64,000 nt of DNA from Terriglobales bacterium (GCA_035691485.1 DASSIZ010000013.1:1-64000); one strand, 5' to 3'; shown: positions 17,098-27,066, counted from the first letter of the stretch. Program-made: numbers and translations. The notes: generated from the letters alone by a model not told the origin.

Positions 17098-17445
17098 TCA
17101 CGAATACGGCGCCGGTTGCTTCAGGGAGATGCGGTGTTGGCGCATGGCGTCGGCCTGGTCGGTCAGGATGCGCAGGTCGGAGCGGGGCTTGCCGGTGCAG
17201 AGCAGCACGAAGCCGGCCTGGCGGTCGGTCGGAAAGTAGGCATTGGAATCGGATTGATCGACTTCGCCGGGGCCGTCAAGACGCCCGGCGCAGGTAAGGC
17301 AGCGTCCCTGGTGGCAGATGGCGGGAAGCTTGATGCCGGCGGCGGCGGCGGCGTCCCAGATGTGCTCGTCCTCCCGCACCCAGAGTGACAATTCGCCGTT
17401 GGGAGTGACCAGCGTAACCCGATAGAAATGCGTGCTTTCGACCAC
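17098..17445 (-). CDS. 2Fe-2S ferredoxin-like protein
   Basis: A 115-residue plant/adrenodoxin-type ferredoxin domain. Cluster ligands are in ICHQGRCLTCAG (C-x4-C-x2-C), with the fourth Cys in VLLCTGKP. The N-terminal strand (FYRVTLVTPNGE) and the HIWDAAAAAGIKLP helix fit the fold. It would carry single electrons. I take GTG at 17445 as start: a TACAAT box (17458-17453) ends 7 nt upstream, and the longer frame to 17502 has no ribosome-binding site. It lies just downstream of the ferritin-like gene on the same strand and 0.9 kb from the selenoperoxiredoxin. Confidence 0.85.
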   Translation of the reverse strand: MVESTHFYRVTLVTPNGELSLWVREDEHIWDAAAAAGIKLPAICHQGRCLTCAGRLDGPGEVDQSDSNAYFPTDRQAGFVLLCTGKPRSDLRILTDQADAMRQHRISLKQPAPYS

Positions 17446-17452
17446 GTGCAAG

Positions 17453-17458
17453 ATTGTA
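17453..17458 (-). promoter_or_regulatory. -10 box (TACAAT) of the ferredoxin gene, leaderless GTG
   Basis: TACAAT reads at 17458-17453, followed by 7 nt (CTTGCAC) and GTG at 17445. This would place transcription start at the start codon. Confidence 0.45.
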
Positions 17459-17463
17459 ATTGT

Positions 17464-17560
17464 CAAACTGAGGAATTGCGGAATGGCAGAATCGAAAAAC
17501 AAAGCCGAATTGCCGTGAAAGATTCGGCAATTCGGCCATTCAACAATTCTGCAATCTGGT
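17464..17560. repeat. GAATTGC/GCAATTC-rich tract (family B, second copy)
   Basis: Alternating GGAATTGCGG, CCGAATTGCCG and CGGCAATTCGG motifs fill the spacer between the ferredoxin and ferritin-like genes; it resembles 8634-8750. The part around CCGAATTGCCGTGAAAGATTCGGCAATTCGG can form a hairpin. Confidence 0.5.
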
Positions 17561-18174
17561 TAGCTTCCAATGTAGAACGACGCATTCTTGCTGTAGGGCG
17601 CGTGTCCGGGTTCACCGCGGCGGAAGTGTCCGCTGGGCACCGACTTCTTGTCGCGTTCGAAAGCCAGCAACTCGATGAACCAGGCCTCGTGCTCGATTTC
17701 CTCGTTCAGGATGCGCGCGGCCATGTCGTAGGTGCGCGGGTCCTTGCCGAAGGTCATGTCGCAGACCTCGATCCAGCTGCGGATGGCGCAGCGCTCCGAT
17801 TCCAGCAGCAACTGCAGGATATTGGCCGCAGTGGGCGGATTGGGCAGCTTGGCCGCGGCGCAACCGGCCTGGTTGTGAAAGGCGGGCAGGTCGTTGGGCA
17901 GTTCGCCGCCCAGTTCATAAATGCGAGGAACGATCAGCTCCCAATGGGCGCGGTCTTCCAGGCGGGCGTCCTCGCAGATTTCCTTGTAATCTTCGTGTCC
18001 CGCCAGGTGCATGCGGAGAATTGTGTAGTAATAGTAGGTGCTGGCAAATTCGGCGGCGGCATTGGCGATCAGCATTTTGATCAGCTTCTCGACGTCCACG
18101 CCACGTTTGCGGATCACTTCCACTCCCACGCGCTGGGTAACGTCCCCCGGCTTCACAGTATCGGTTGGTGCCAT
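17560..18174 (-). CDS. Ferritin-like (Dps-like) iron-binding protein
   Basis: A 204-residue four-helix protein with diiron-type carboxylate motifs: [19 protein letters not shown] in helix [13 protein letters not shown] in helix [13 protein letters not shown] in helix C and [16 protein letters not shown] in helix D. This suits the ferritin-like superfamily, close to archaeal-type Dps-like proteins that store iron and consume H2O2. An AGGAGG 6 nt before the ATG at 18174 is one of the clearest Shine-Dalgarno sequences here. It is downstream of the selenoperoxiredoxin on the same strand and upstream of the ferredoxin, so a joint peroxide/iron defence role is plausible. Confidence 0.85.
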   Translation of the reverse strand: MAPTDTVKPGDVTQRVGVEVIRKRGVDVEKLIKMLIANAAAEFASTYYYYTILRMHLAGHEDYKEICEDARLEDRAHWELIVPRIYELGGELPNDLPAFHNQAGCAAAKLPNPPTAANILQLLLESERCAIRSWIEVCDMTFGKDPRTYDMAARILNEEIEHEAWFIELLAFERDKKSVPSGHFRRGEPGHAPYSKNASFYIGS

Positions 18175-18294
18175 TCCATTCCTCCTGCTTTCATCGGCAA
18201 AGGGCCGAGCACGCTCGTGCTGCGGCGGCTGGTTGGTTGAACAACGAATGCGGGCTGCCCCGGCGCTGCCGGAGCCGGATAAATACCGTGGTTG

Positions 18295-18319
18295 CGGAAA
18301 CCGGAGCTTCCGGTTTCCG
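18295..18319. repeat. 25-nt inverted repeat, 11-bp stem
   Basis: CGGAAACCGG-AGCTT-CCGGTTTCCG is a nearly perfect inverted repeat 41 nt after the selenoperoxiredoxin stop and about 120 nt before the ferritin-like gene. It lacks a T-run. It may stabilise the 3' end of the upstream message or partly terminate it. Confidence 0.55.
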
Positions 18320-18359
18320 GAAGCAGTTGATTACAGATGAAAGGCCGGGCCGCTGCGAT

Positions 18360-18866
18360 TTAAGAAATTGCCCTCGTTTTTGTCATCTCGCGCAGGACTT
18401 CGAACACGTCTTCGTTTTCCGGCACCTCGCCCAGCTCGTACAACTTGGAAAAACGGATGACTCCCTCTTTATCAATCAGGAACACGGCGCGCTCGCTGAT
18501 GCCCGGGATCGGACTACCCTCGCGCAGCACCCCATACCGTTGAGCGACCTCCCCGTGGGGCCAGAAGTCGCTCCCCAGCGGGTAGCTGAGCTTGCCCACT
18601 TCATACTTCTGCCAAGCGATATGACTGAAAACCGAATCAATGCTCATGCCCACGACCTGGGCATCAAAGCCGGCGAACTTATCGCGATCTGCCTCGTACG
18701 CCGACGTTTGCGCCGCTCAAGCCGGGGTGAAGTTCAACGGGTGAAAGGCGAGCACGATGTTCTTCTTTCCCCGGAACTCACCGAGTTTGAGGCGGTGCTT
18801 CTCTTCGCCGGTGCACGCCGGGACATCGAAATCGGGCGCGCGGGCCCCCACTTCAAGAGCTGCCAT
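18360..18866 (-). CDS. Selenocysteine-containing AhpE-type peroxiredoxin (UGA-decoded)
   Basis: Reduces peroxides. Read from ATG 18866 (GGAGAG just upstream), the frame is 168 codons with one in-frame TGA at 18719-18717, codon 50. Before it: the thioredoxin fold KNIVLAFHPLNFTPA; after it AAQTSAYEADRDKF and then, in the same frame, SYPLGSDFWPHGEVAQRYGV and AVFLIDKEGVIRF. These parts match the AhpE family, where the residue after FTxx is the peroxidatic Cys, so the UGA is exactly at the catalytic position and is most simply selenocysteine. No other Cys follows; Cys18 is the only remaining one. Without read-through only a 49-residue inactive fragment is made. selA lies nearby at 14719. Confidence 0.9.
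18671..18703 (-). promoter_or_regulatory. Candidate bacterial SECIS stem-loop after the UGA
   Basis: Starting 14 nt after the UGA, CGGCG pairs with CGCCG (5 bp), and inside it CGA pairs with TCG around an apical loop GGCAGA. The apical Gs are about 24-25 nt from the UGA, in the range seen for bSECIS elements bound by SelB. The stem is short and imperfect; an alternative hairpin CGGCG-CAAA-CGTCG lies directly after the UGA. The fold is by eye. Confidence 0.45.
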
Positions 18867-19119
18867 GAGCTCTCCTCTCTGGGATAATTCCTGAGTGAAC
18901 CGCAAACCTACGAATTTTAATTGCCTGCCGGAGGGCGGGCAAGTGCGGGAAAATTAAACAATCGTGAATTCGGTCAACTGGGGAATTCAGGTCAGCCTGG
19001 GCGGTACCCAACTTCACTAAACTGCTCCACAGAAAACATCCTGGCCTTGGGTAACGCGGGGAAGAAATCCCGGCATCTAGAGAGGTGTCCGGTCCCCGCC
19101 CAGCTAAGGAGGCTTCCCC

Positions 19120-20043
19120 ATGTTTGGACTCAAACGCTACAACTACAACACCTTCACCAGAGACCTCCTGATCAAAGCCGCCGTGAAAACGAAGTTCGGC
19201 AGCGGCCCGGAGCCTGGCGACCGCGCTCCCGGCTTCGAAGGCCGAACTCTCGATGGGGGGAAGTTCCGCCTCAGCGACTTTGAAGGCGAGAAGAACGTGG
19301 TGCTGACCTTCGGCTCCGCCACTTGCCCCTTTACCGCCGCTTCCATCGGCGGCTTGAACGATCTCTACGACGACTACGCGGACCGCGACGTGGAGTTCTT
19401 GTTCGTGTACGTGCGCGAAGCGCATCCCGGCGAGAAGCTGGGACGTCACCAAACCGGCGACGACAAACGCGCCGCCGCCGAGCAGTTCGCCACGCAAGAA
19501 AAGGTTGATATTCCAATCCTCGTGGACGAACTCAACGGCAAGATTCACCGCAAATATGGCTCGCTGCCGAATCCGACTTACATCATCGACAAGTCCGGCC
19601 GGGTGGCATTCCGCTCCCTGTGGACGCGCGCCAGCGTCCTGGAGGACGCACTCGACGAGCTGCTCAAACGACAGGAGGAACGCGACAGCGATCACGCCAT
19701 CGTGCGCGGCGGAGAGGACACCTCCATGCCCATCGCGTACGCTCTCTTCCACGCGCATCGCGCCCTGGACCGCGGCGGCGACAAGGCAATCGAGGACTTC
19801 CGGCGCGAGCTGGGCATGCCGGGACGCCTGGCGCACACGGCAAGCCGGGTGGCACAGCCGATCGCGCTGTACCCCGGACGCGCTTTTGCGGCAGCGCTGA
19901 TTGCCGGGGGCGTCATCGTCGGCGGGCTGCTCCTGGGACGCAAGTTGCGCTGGCAGCGCTACGGATCGCTGCGTAGTCCCTATCGCTACCAGGGAGTCCA
20001 GCCGCGAGAGACGACCGAAGGAGATTACGCGGTCGGCATTTGA
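19120..20043 (+). CDS. Deiodinase-like/redoxin protein with C-terminal membrane anchor
   Basis: 307 residues. Residues ~30-185 form a thioredoxin-fold redoxin: PGDRAPGFEGRTLDGG, then VVLTFGSATCPFTAAS with the active Cys69, EFLFVYVREAHPGEK and YIIDKSGRVAFRS. FGSxTCPF recalls iodothyronine deiodinases, where selenocysteine sits in the same FGSCTUPPF context; here it is a normal Cys codon. A helix AAALIAGGVIVGGLLLG near residue 265 is a probable membrane anchor, with a basic tail after it. AAGGAGG at 19106-19112 marks the start. It is divergent from the selenoperoxiredoxin, 253 nt apart. Confidence 0.8.
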   Translation: MFGLKRYNYNTFTRDLLIKAAVKTKFGSGPEPGDRAPGFEGRTLDGGKFRLSDFEGEKNVVLTFGSATCPFTAASIGGLNDLYDDYADRDVEFLFVYVREAHPGEKLGRHQTGDDKRAAAEQFATQEKVDIPILVDELNGKIHRKYGSLPNPTYIIDKSGRVAFRSLWTRASVLEDALDELLKRQEERDSDHAIVRGGEDTSMPIAYALFHAHRALDRGGDKAIEDFRRELGMPGRLAHTASRVAQPIALYPGRAFAAALIAGGVIVGGLLLGRKLRWQRYGSLRSPYRYQGVQPRETTEGDYAVGI

Positions 20044-20064
20044 ACGCCCCAACACCAACAACCA

Positions 20065-20090
20065 GGCCCCGGCGCCACGCCGGGGCTGCC
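20065..20090. repeat. GGCCCCGGCG...CGCCGGGGCTGCC hairpin (family F)
   Basis: A GC-rich hairpin 22 nt after the redoxin stop, with the same stem and 3' flank (GGGGCTGCC) as 26958-26986. It has no T-run. Confidence 0.5.
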
Positions 20091-20200
20091 TCCAACCCGC
20101 CCGAAATCAAGTTTCGCATTCCACGGTCTTCTAAATCGAGTCACAAGCTTTTCAAAATGAGTTACATGCAGCCCGAGGTGCACTTAAACTTAAGAGCAAT

Positions 20201-20240
20201 GTCATCCTGAGCGAGGGCGCACGCCCGAGTCGAAGGACCC
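20201..20240. repeat. GTCATCCTGAGCG...GAGTCGAAGGACC dispersed repeat (family D)
   Basis: The wording GTCATCCTGAGCG with the partner GAGTCGAAGGACC is a dispersed intergenic phrase known from several bacterial genomes; the right half recurs at 20383-20408. Confidence 0.45.
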
Positions 20241-20552
20241 CTTACAGCGCCTCCCACCACGCAACAATTGACAGGCATTCCTATCCGCTTTTTGACTCCT
20301 GGTGCGCCCGCGGCGTCAGCCGTGGGTCAGCGTCCAAACAAATTACCCGAGCCCCTTCAAGGCCGACAAGCCGTTCCGCGACGGCGTCAGCCCGAGTCGA
20401 AGGGACCCTGGATTCGGGGAACTCCTCTAGTCCGAGTAGTTTCCCGAGGTCGCCTAGGGTAGAGGACGCAGACGCCATAAGGCGGTACTCCGATTGGCGC
20501 GGCCGTTATCTCCCTTTAGCTTGCCATGTTCCAGACGTTTTCCAGGAGGAGC

Positions 20553-21710
20553 ATGGCAAAAAACTCTTTATCCATTGCACTCATTGCCTTTGCCATTTTC
20601 ACCGGCTGCGGAGGTGGAGGATCGCGGTCATCCAACAGCGCCTCCATGGCGTCGACCGCGACAGCCAAGGCGACCACCACGCAAGTCACACTGCAGTCGC
20701 CGCAGGTCGGCAGTGCAACCACACCAATTTCCGTGCAGGCAACCGCGTCCAGCCCCAACGGAATTTCGGGCTGGATCGTCTATGTGGACGACAATCCTGC
20801 CTTTCAAGGAAATTCCAATTCGACCTCGCTGTCGGTTTCAGTGCCGGTGAGCAATGGAAGCCACAGCATGTATGTACGCGCATGGGACCAGGGCAACGGC
20901 GGCTTCGGCACCTCGGCCACCATGAACATCACCGTGACCGGAGGCCAGGCAATGGTTTCCCAGGCTGCCAGCGCATCCAGCGGGGTAACCGCCTCGGGTT
21001 CATCGCCGGCTCCATCCCCTGCTCCCCCCGCGCCTCCGGCGGGACCCCTGCCCAACGTGCCGGGGAACGCCAGTGTGTGGGGCTCGATTCAAAACCGGAG
21101 TGGATGGCAAAGCTGCAGCGATTGTGCGGGAGGGGCTTCCACCACCAGCAATTTCTGGTCGGCCGCGAACCAGGGTTCGCCCTCGATGAGCGGGAGCAGC
21201 CGCGAGTTTTTTATCGGCGGTAGCGCATGGTCGAATGCGCTCTGGTACGAGAAGGTTCAACCGGGACAGAGCTGGGCTTCGCACTTCCTGTGGGATTTCT
21301 GGGTGCGATTCGACGGCACCTCTGCCGCTCACGCCCACACCGCAGAATACGACATGTGGCAGTCCATCGGCGGGCGCGAGTTCATGATGGGAAGCCAATG
21401 CAATTTCGAATCCGGCGTTTGGGACGTTTGGGACAGCAAGAATTTTCGCTGGGTGGGGACCGGGGCGGGTTGCCCGCGCTTCACGCCCGATACCTGGCAC
21501 CACATCCAGTGGTACGTGGAGCGCTGGGACTCGCAATATCACTATGGCGTGCTGGTGGTGGATGGCAATGTCCATACCTTCGACCTCACCTTTGACACCA
21601 ACTGGGCAGGCTGGGATGACAGCGTCGGCGTACAGTTCCAGCTTGACCAGGACGTCTCCGGCACACCCCTGCACGAGTGGGTGGACAACGTCCAGCTGTC
21701 AATCTGGTAG
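20553..21710 (+). CDS. Lipoprotein with Ig-like and lectin/glucanase-like regions
   Basis: 385 residues. The start ATG 20553 follows AGGAGGAG and gives a lipoprotein signal with lipobox around IFTGC, followed by Gly-rich and Ser/Thr-rich linkers. Residues ~50-145 look like an Ig-like domain (TTPISVQATASSPNGISGW, VSNGSHSMYVRAWDQ). A Pro-rich linker (PAPSPAPPAPPAGP) leads to a C-terminal region of about 210 residues rich in Trp and Tyr (SHFLWDFWVRFDG, TPDTWHHIQWYVERWD) that suggests a concanavalin/laminarinase-type beta sandwich, though no catalytic residues are clear. It is probably an outer-membrane-anchored, carbohydrate-associated protein. Function unproven. Confidence 0.65.
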   Translation: MAKNSLSIALIAFAIFTGCGGGGSRSSNSASMASTATAKATTTQVTLQSPQVGSATTPISVQATASSPNGISGWIVYVDDNPAFQGNSNSTSLSVSVPVSNGSHSMYVRAWDQGNGGFGTSATMNITVTGGQAMVSQAASASSGVTASGSSPAPSPAPPAPPAGPLPNVPGNASVWGSIQNRSGWQSCSDCAGGASTTSNFWSAANQGSPSMSGSSREFFIGGSAWSNALWYEKVQPGQSWASHFLWDFWVRFDGTSAAHAHTAEYDMWQSIGGREFMMGSQCNFESGVWDVWDSKNFRWVGTGAGCPRFTPDTWHHIQWYVERWDSQYHYGVLVVDGNVHTFDLTFDTNWAGWDDSVGVQFQLDQDVSGTPLHEWVDNVQLSIW

Positions 21711-21788
21711 GCGAAGACAGTTGCCGGTTCTCCCCTGGTTGCCGCTGACAGACGACCGATAACTGGCAACCGGCCACCAAGGCTGCAG

Positions 21789-21794
21789 TACCAT
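21789..21794 (+). promoter_or_regulatory. -10 box (TACCAT) of tilS, leaderless GTG
   Basis: TACCAT is followed by GGCAGC and GTG at 21801 (6 nt). No Shine-Dalgarno is present. Confidence 0.45.
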
Positions 21795-21800
21795 GGCAGC

Positions 21801-23303
21801 GTGCTGCAGCGCATGCTCAACTACGTCCGCAGGCACGGACTGATGCAGCCTGGAGACCGGGTCGGGGTGGCGGTGTCGGGCGGGGCTGATTCGGTAGGGC
21901 TGCTGCGGCTGCTGCTGGAAGCGCGGGCGGAACTCGGCATCGTCCTCTCGGTCGTGCACTTCCATCACAAGATTCGAGGTGCGGAAGCCGACGCCGACGA
22001 GCAGTTCGTGCGCGAATTGGCAAGAGCCTTCGACCTCGAGTTGCATTCCGATTCCGGCGACACCCCTGCTTTCGCGCGCGACCACAAGATGTCGTTGGAG
22101 GCGGCGGCGCGCAAGTTGCGCTACGGTTTTTTCGATCGCCTCACCGGCGGCAGCACCGTGCATCGTGTCGCCACCGCCCACACCCTCGATGATCAGGCCG
22201 AGACGGTGCTCATGCGCTTCTTGCGCGGCTCGGGAACCAAGGGTCTGGCGGGCATTTATCCCGGTGCAGGTGGCTGGATTAGCGCGTCGGTCACGTCAAG
22301 CGTCCGCAAGACCGGCGATCCGCCAACCGCGGTTTCGTCGGTGCCGGCTCCGCCGCCTGCCCCACGCATCGTTCGGCCGTTGTTAGAGGTTGGACGCGAG
22401 GAACTTCGCCTCTACTTGCAGCAGCTTGGACAAACCTGGCGCGAGGACGCCAGCAACGCGGATACCGGCTTCACCCGGAACCGGGTGAGACACGAAATTC
22501 TTCCGCTGCTTCGGCAGCTTAATCCGAATCTGGAGCAGGTCCTGAGCGAAACAGCTGAGATCGCGCGAGAAGAAGAAAACTGGTGGCATGAGCAGACCAG
22601 CGCGCAACCAGACTTGTGGGCGCCGCGCAGCGCACAACCCGGACTTTCCGTTCCCTCGAAAATGTGGGTGGATGTGCTCCTCTCCAAGCCGGTCGCACTG
22701 CAGCGCCGTTTGATTCGCATGATGGCGGAAGGGCCGGACGTTCACTTGGAATTTCGCCATGTGGAAGCGGTGCGGAGATTGGCGGCAGAGGAGGCCAGGC
22801 GCGCCGAACGGGTTGTCGAGCTTCCCAATGGATACGAAGCGGTTCGCCGGGAGCGGGAACTTTGGTTCCGCCATCGGCGTCCAATCACGGAAGGCCCTTG
22901 TTACACGCTGGCGCTGGATGTCCCCGGGGAGTGTGAAGTCGCAGGACGCAAAATCCGCGCTTCCTTGACGCGTGACCTGGGGTGCGGCGGGCGCGAGAAA
23001 GGTCCTTACGTAAGGGCCGTCGTGCTCGATTCGGCCTTGAGGGGCCTTTCTGTGCGCAACTGGCGCGCCGGAGACTGCTACTGGCCGGCGCATACAAAAG
23101 AGGCGAAGAAGCTGAAGGAATTGCTGCAGTCGCCGCACATCCCACGAGAGCAGAAGCCGTACTGGCCGGTGGTGACCTATGGCGAAGTTATCGTTTGGGT
23201 TCCCGGCTTTGCCGCTCCGGAACGGTTCCAGGCACGGGAATCGGCTCCACAGGCGCTGTTGCTGGAAGAAGTTCTGCTGCCGGTGGAACCGAATCGCTCC
23301 TGA
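21801..23303 (+). CDS. tilS: tRNA(Ile)-lysidine synthase
   Basis: Converts C34 of the CAU anticodon of tRNA-Ile2 to lysidine. The 500-residue protein starts with the PP-loop VGVAVSGGADSVGLL (SGGADS at 26-31), has HFHHKIRGAEAD and VATAHTLDDQAETVLMRFLRG, and the C-terminal TilS domain with RNWRAGDCYWP. The middle of the N-domain has an extra Ser/Pro-rich insertion (SSVRKTGDPPTAVSSVPAPP) not usual in TilS. The start is GTG 21801; a TACCAT box (21789-21794) ends 6 nt before it, so it is probably leaderless. ftsH follows, as is common. Confidence 0.93.
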   Translation: MLQRMLNYVRRHGLMQPGDRVGVAVSGGADSVGLLRLLLEARAELGIVLSVVHFHHKIRGAEADADEQFVRELARAFDLELHSDSGDTPAFARDHKMSLEAAARKLRYGFFDRLTGGSTVHRVATAHTLDDQAETVLMRFLRGSGTKGLAGIYPGAGGWISASVTSSVRKTGDPPTAVSSVPAPPPAPRIVRPLLEVGREELRLYLQQLGQTWREDASNADTGFTRNRVRHEILPLLRQLNPNLEQVLSETAEIAREEENWWHEQTSAQPDLWAPRSAQPGLSVPSKMWVDVLLSKPVALQRRLIRMMAEGPDVHLEFRHVEAVRRLAAEEARRAERVVELPNGYEAVRRERELWFRHRRPITEGPCYTLALDVPGECEVAGRKIRASLTRDLGCGGREKGPYVRAVVLDSALRGLSVRNWRAGDCYWPAHTKEAKKLKELLQSPHIPREQKPYWPVVTYGEVIVWVPGFAAPERFQARESAPQALLLEEVLLPVEPNRS

Positions 23304-23491
23304 AGTTACGAAAGTGAACCGCAATTTAGTTTTACCGCAACCGCCATTCCAGGCAGGAGCACGTTACAATGGTTGTACGGTTCTACAAAGGCGGCAAAAA
23401 CCCGGTTCGGTTGGTGGGGCGCAGCATCTAATTGTCAGGGTGTGCCGGTTTGCGCCTCGTTTTCACCCCGGGCGCGTAGAGGAGTCTCTGA

Positions 23492-25405
<1,914 letters not shown>

Positions 25406-25425
25406 TTTGAGTTTCTTCTCTTAAT

Positions 25426-25455
25426 CGGGCGGCCTTCGGGCCGCCCTTTATTTTT
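25426..25455 (+). terminator. Intrinsic terminator after ftsH
   Basis: GGGCGGCC-TTCG-GGCCGCCC followed by TTTATTTTT forms a strong GC hairpin with a UUCG tetraloop and T-run, 20 nt after the ftsH stop. Confidence 0.92.
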
Positions 25456-25486
25456 CGCCGATTGAAGTCCAGGCGTCGCCGAGGTG

Positions 25487-26818
25487 TTACTTCAGCGCCT
25501 GGTCCCAGCCTTTCTTGCCTTCCGGATCGCGCCATCCCTGGAAACGAAGCTCGTTCGGAACTTGACGCACCTTCCAGTAACCGCTGTTGGCGCCGATGTA
25601 AGTTCCAAGCGAATCCAGGATCTTTGCGTAGTCCTTCCGGTCTTGATCGTTGAGTTTCGCGTCCGTGGTGCGCGCGTTCAGGAATTGGATGGTCGCATCT
25701 CGCAGCAGGAGCAGGTCCTTCTCCGGCCACTGCACCAGCACCATGTCGTTGTCGGGATTGTTGTCATGATCGTTGACCGCCAGCATCTGCTGCAGCATGG
25801 TGCCCTGCTGCCGCAGGTTTTCGCCGTACGACGAGACTACGTTGTCCCGGCCCACGCTGAGAGCCAGCGCCTGCTGCGCCGGCGTCCATTGCTTCCATAC
25901 CTTCTTGTTGACGATCATGTACGTCAGTAGGAACGGCTGATGCCAGCCCGGAAAATGCATGTAGCGGGTGCCGACGGTGCCGGGATTTCCTTCCGGCAGG
26001 CCGCAAAGCTGCGTGTAATCGTCCATCGGCGTCGCCATCTCATAAGCTTGCAGCTGGCCCTCCGATACCGCTTTTACCAGCGACGCGTTCCCTGACACCG
26101 CCTGGATAAACTTAATGTTCTTCTTGGGAATTGCGCCCTTCTCGACCAGGTTGTCGCAGGCGCGGTCAATCACGAACTGTGCCGGCGGCAGGTAGCGGAA
26201 GGTCCAGTTTTGCTGGCACAGGCCGGCCAGCCCGATCCCGGGCTTTTTTCCCACGTTGCCCACCGGCAGCATGAAATATCCGGACCCCTGCTGGCTGCTG
26301 GCCACGATCGGAAACGCGACAATGTTCCGCCCGCTGTTGTCCAGGATTTGTTGCAGCAGCTCGAGGCCGGTGCGGCCTCCGTTGTCCACCGATTTCCCAT
26401 ACAGGAAGCCGATGAACTCATCGAAGTTGGGGCCGAAGGGAACTCCCGAATTGTAGATGAAGCCCCATGCCGCGTTCAGGTCCCCGCCCGAGACATAGGC
26501 AGCGTCGAATCCGGTACCCCCCGCCAGCGGACCGCCGGCTGACACCGCATCCACAATGTTCTTGAACTCTTTCGGAATAGGTGGAGTAGGGGTCGCCTTG
26601 GCGAACCTGATTTGTCCCTGCTTGCCGAGAGTAGTGGCGGACATGTTTGCCAGCTTCGCGGCGTACTCATCGGCGGGAGGGCCGATGGTCGCCCAGCCGC
26701 TGAAACTGCGGAAGGAAATGTCCTGTGCCGGAGCGCAGGGCGCGTTCAACAGGGCGGCGCATACCAAGACCGCCACGGCGAGGCCAGGGGCCCAAGCGTA
26801 TCTCTTATGCCATTTCAT
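25487..26818 (-). CDS. TRAP-type periplasmic solute-binding protein (DctP-like)
   Basis: 443 residues. A signal peptide (PGLAVAVLVCAALLNAPCAPA) is followed by a mature domain typical of periplasmic binding proteins, with elements such as KNIVDAVSAGGPLAGGTGFDAAYVSGG and the LTYMIVNKKVWKQWTPAQQ segment that resembles the TRAP DctP helix region. TRAP systems import organic acids using ion gradients. No DctQ/DctM membrane genes are adjacent, so its partner is unknown and it may act alone. The start ATG 26818 has AAGGGA upstream, preferred over TTG 26839. Confidence 0.7.
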   Translation of the reverse strand: MKWHKRYAWAPGLAVAVLVCAALLNAPCAPAQDISFRSFSGWATIGPPADEYAAKLANMSATTLGKQGQIRFAKATPTPPIPKEFKNIVDAVSAGGPLAGGTGFDAAYVSGGDLNAAWGFIYNSGVPFGPNFDEFIGFLYGKSVDNGGRTGLELLQQILDNSGRNIVAFPIVASSQQGSGYFMLPVGNVGKKPGIGLAGLCQQNWTFRYLPPAQFVIDRACDNLVEKGAIPKKNIKFIQAVSGNASLVKAVSEGQLQAYEMATPMDDYTQLCGLPEGNPGTVGTRYMHFPGWHQPFLLTYMIVNKKVWKQWTPAQQALALSVGRDNVVSSYGENLRQQGTMLQQMLAVNDHDNNPDNDMVLVQWPEKDLLLLRDATIQFLNARTTDAKLNDQDRKDYAKILDSLGTYIGANSGYWKVRQVPNELRFQGWRDPEGKKGWDQALK

Positions 26819-26957
26819 GTTTTTTCCCTTCACGATCAACTTAGGAAGCGATTAGGAACCGAATTCTACGGCTGGCCGGCGTCGTGGGAGCCCGGAACTG
26901 CATTCCGCGACCGGAATACGGAATCGGCTCCGTGCCATTTTGGGATTACTTCTCGGT

Positions 26958-26986
26958 GGGCCCCGGCGCTCTCCGCCGGGGCTGCC
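26958..26986. repeat. GGGCCCCGGCG...CGCCGGGGCTGCC hairpin (family F, second copy)
   Basis: Same stem and right flank as 20065-20090. It lies in the ~250-nt spacer before the TRAP binding protein gene (minus strand). Confidence 0.5.
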
Positions 26987-27066
26987 CTGGAGGAAGCCAC
27001 GCTCGTTGGAGCGCGGTCGCCCTCGGCCGCGCCACAGAGGGACCGGGCTTTTTTCTATCAGTCTTA

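Larger units (their letters stand above)
20044..20552. other. 509-nt intergenic region with repeats, no gene seen
   Basis: It holds a GC hairpin (20065-20090, see the 26958 copy), a GTCATCCTGAGCG...GAGTCGAAGGACC element (20201-20240) and a second partial copy at 20383-20408 (GGCGTCAGCCCGAGTCGAAGGGACCC). No frame shows convincing coding signal. A good RBS for the next gene (AGGAGGAG) is at about 20544. Confidence 0.5.

Noticed and set aside
18360-18905. Two separate short ORFs or a nonsense pseudogene for the peroxiredoxin
   Set aside because: Frames on both sides of the TGA are the same, the family match continues through it, and the TGA sits at the catalytic position with selA close by. Selenocysteine explains all this better.
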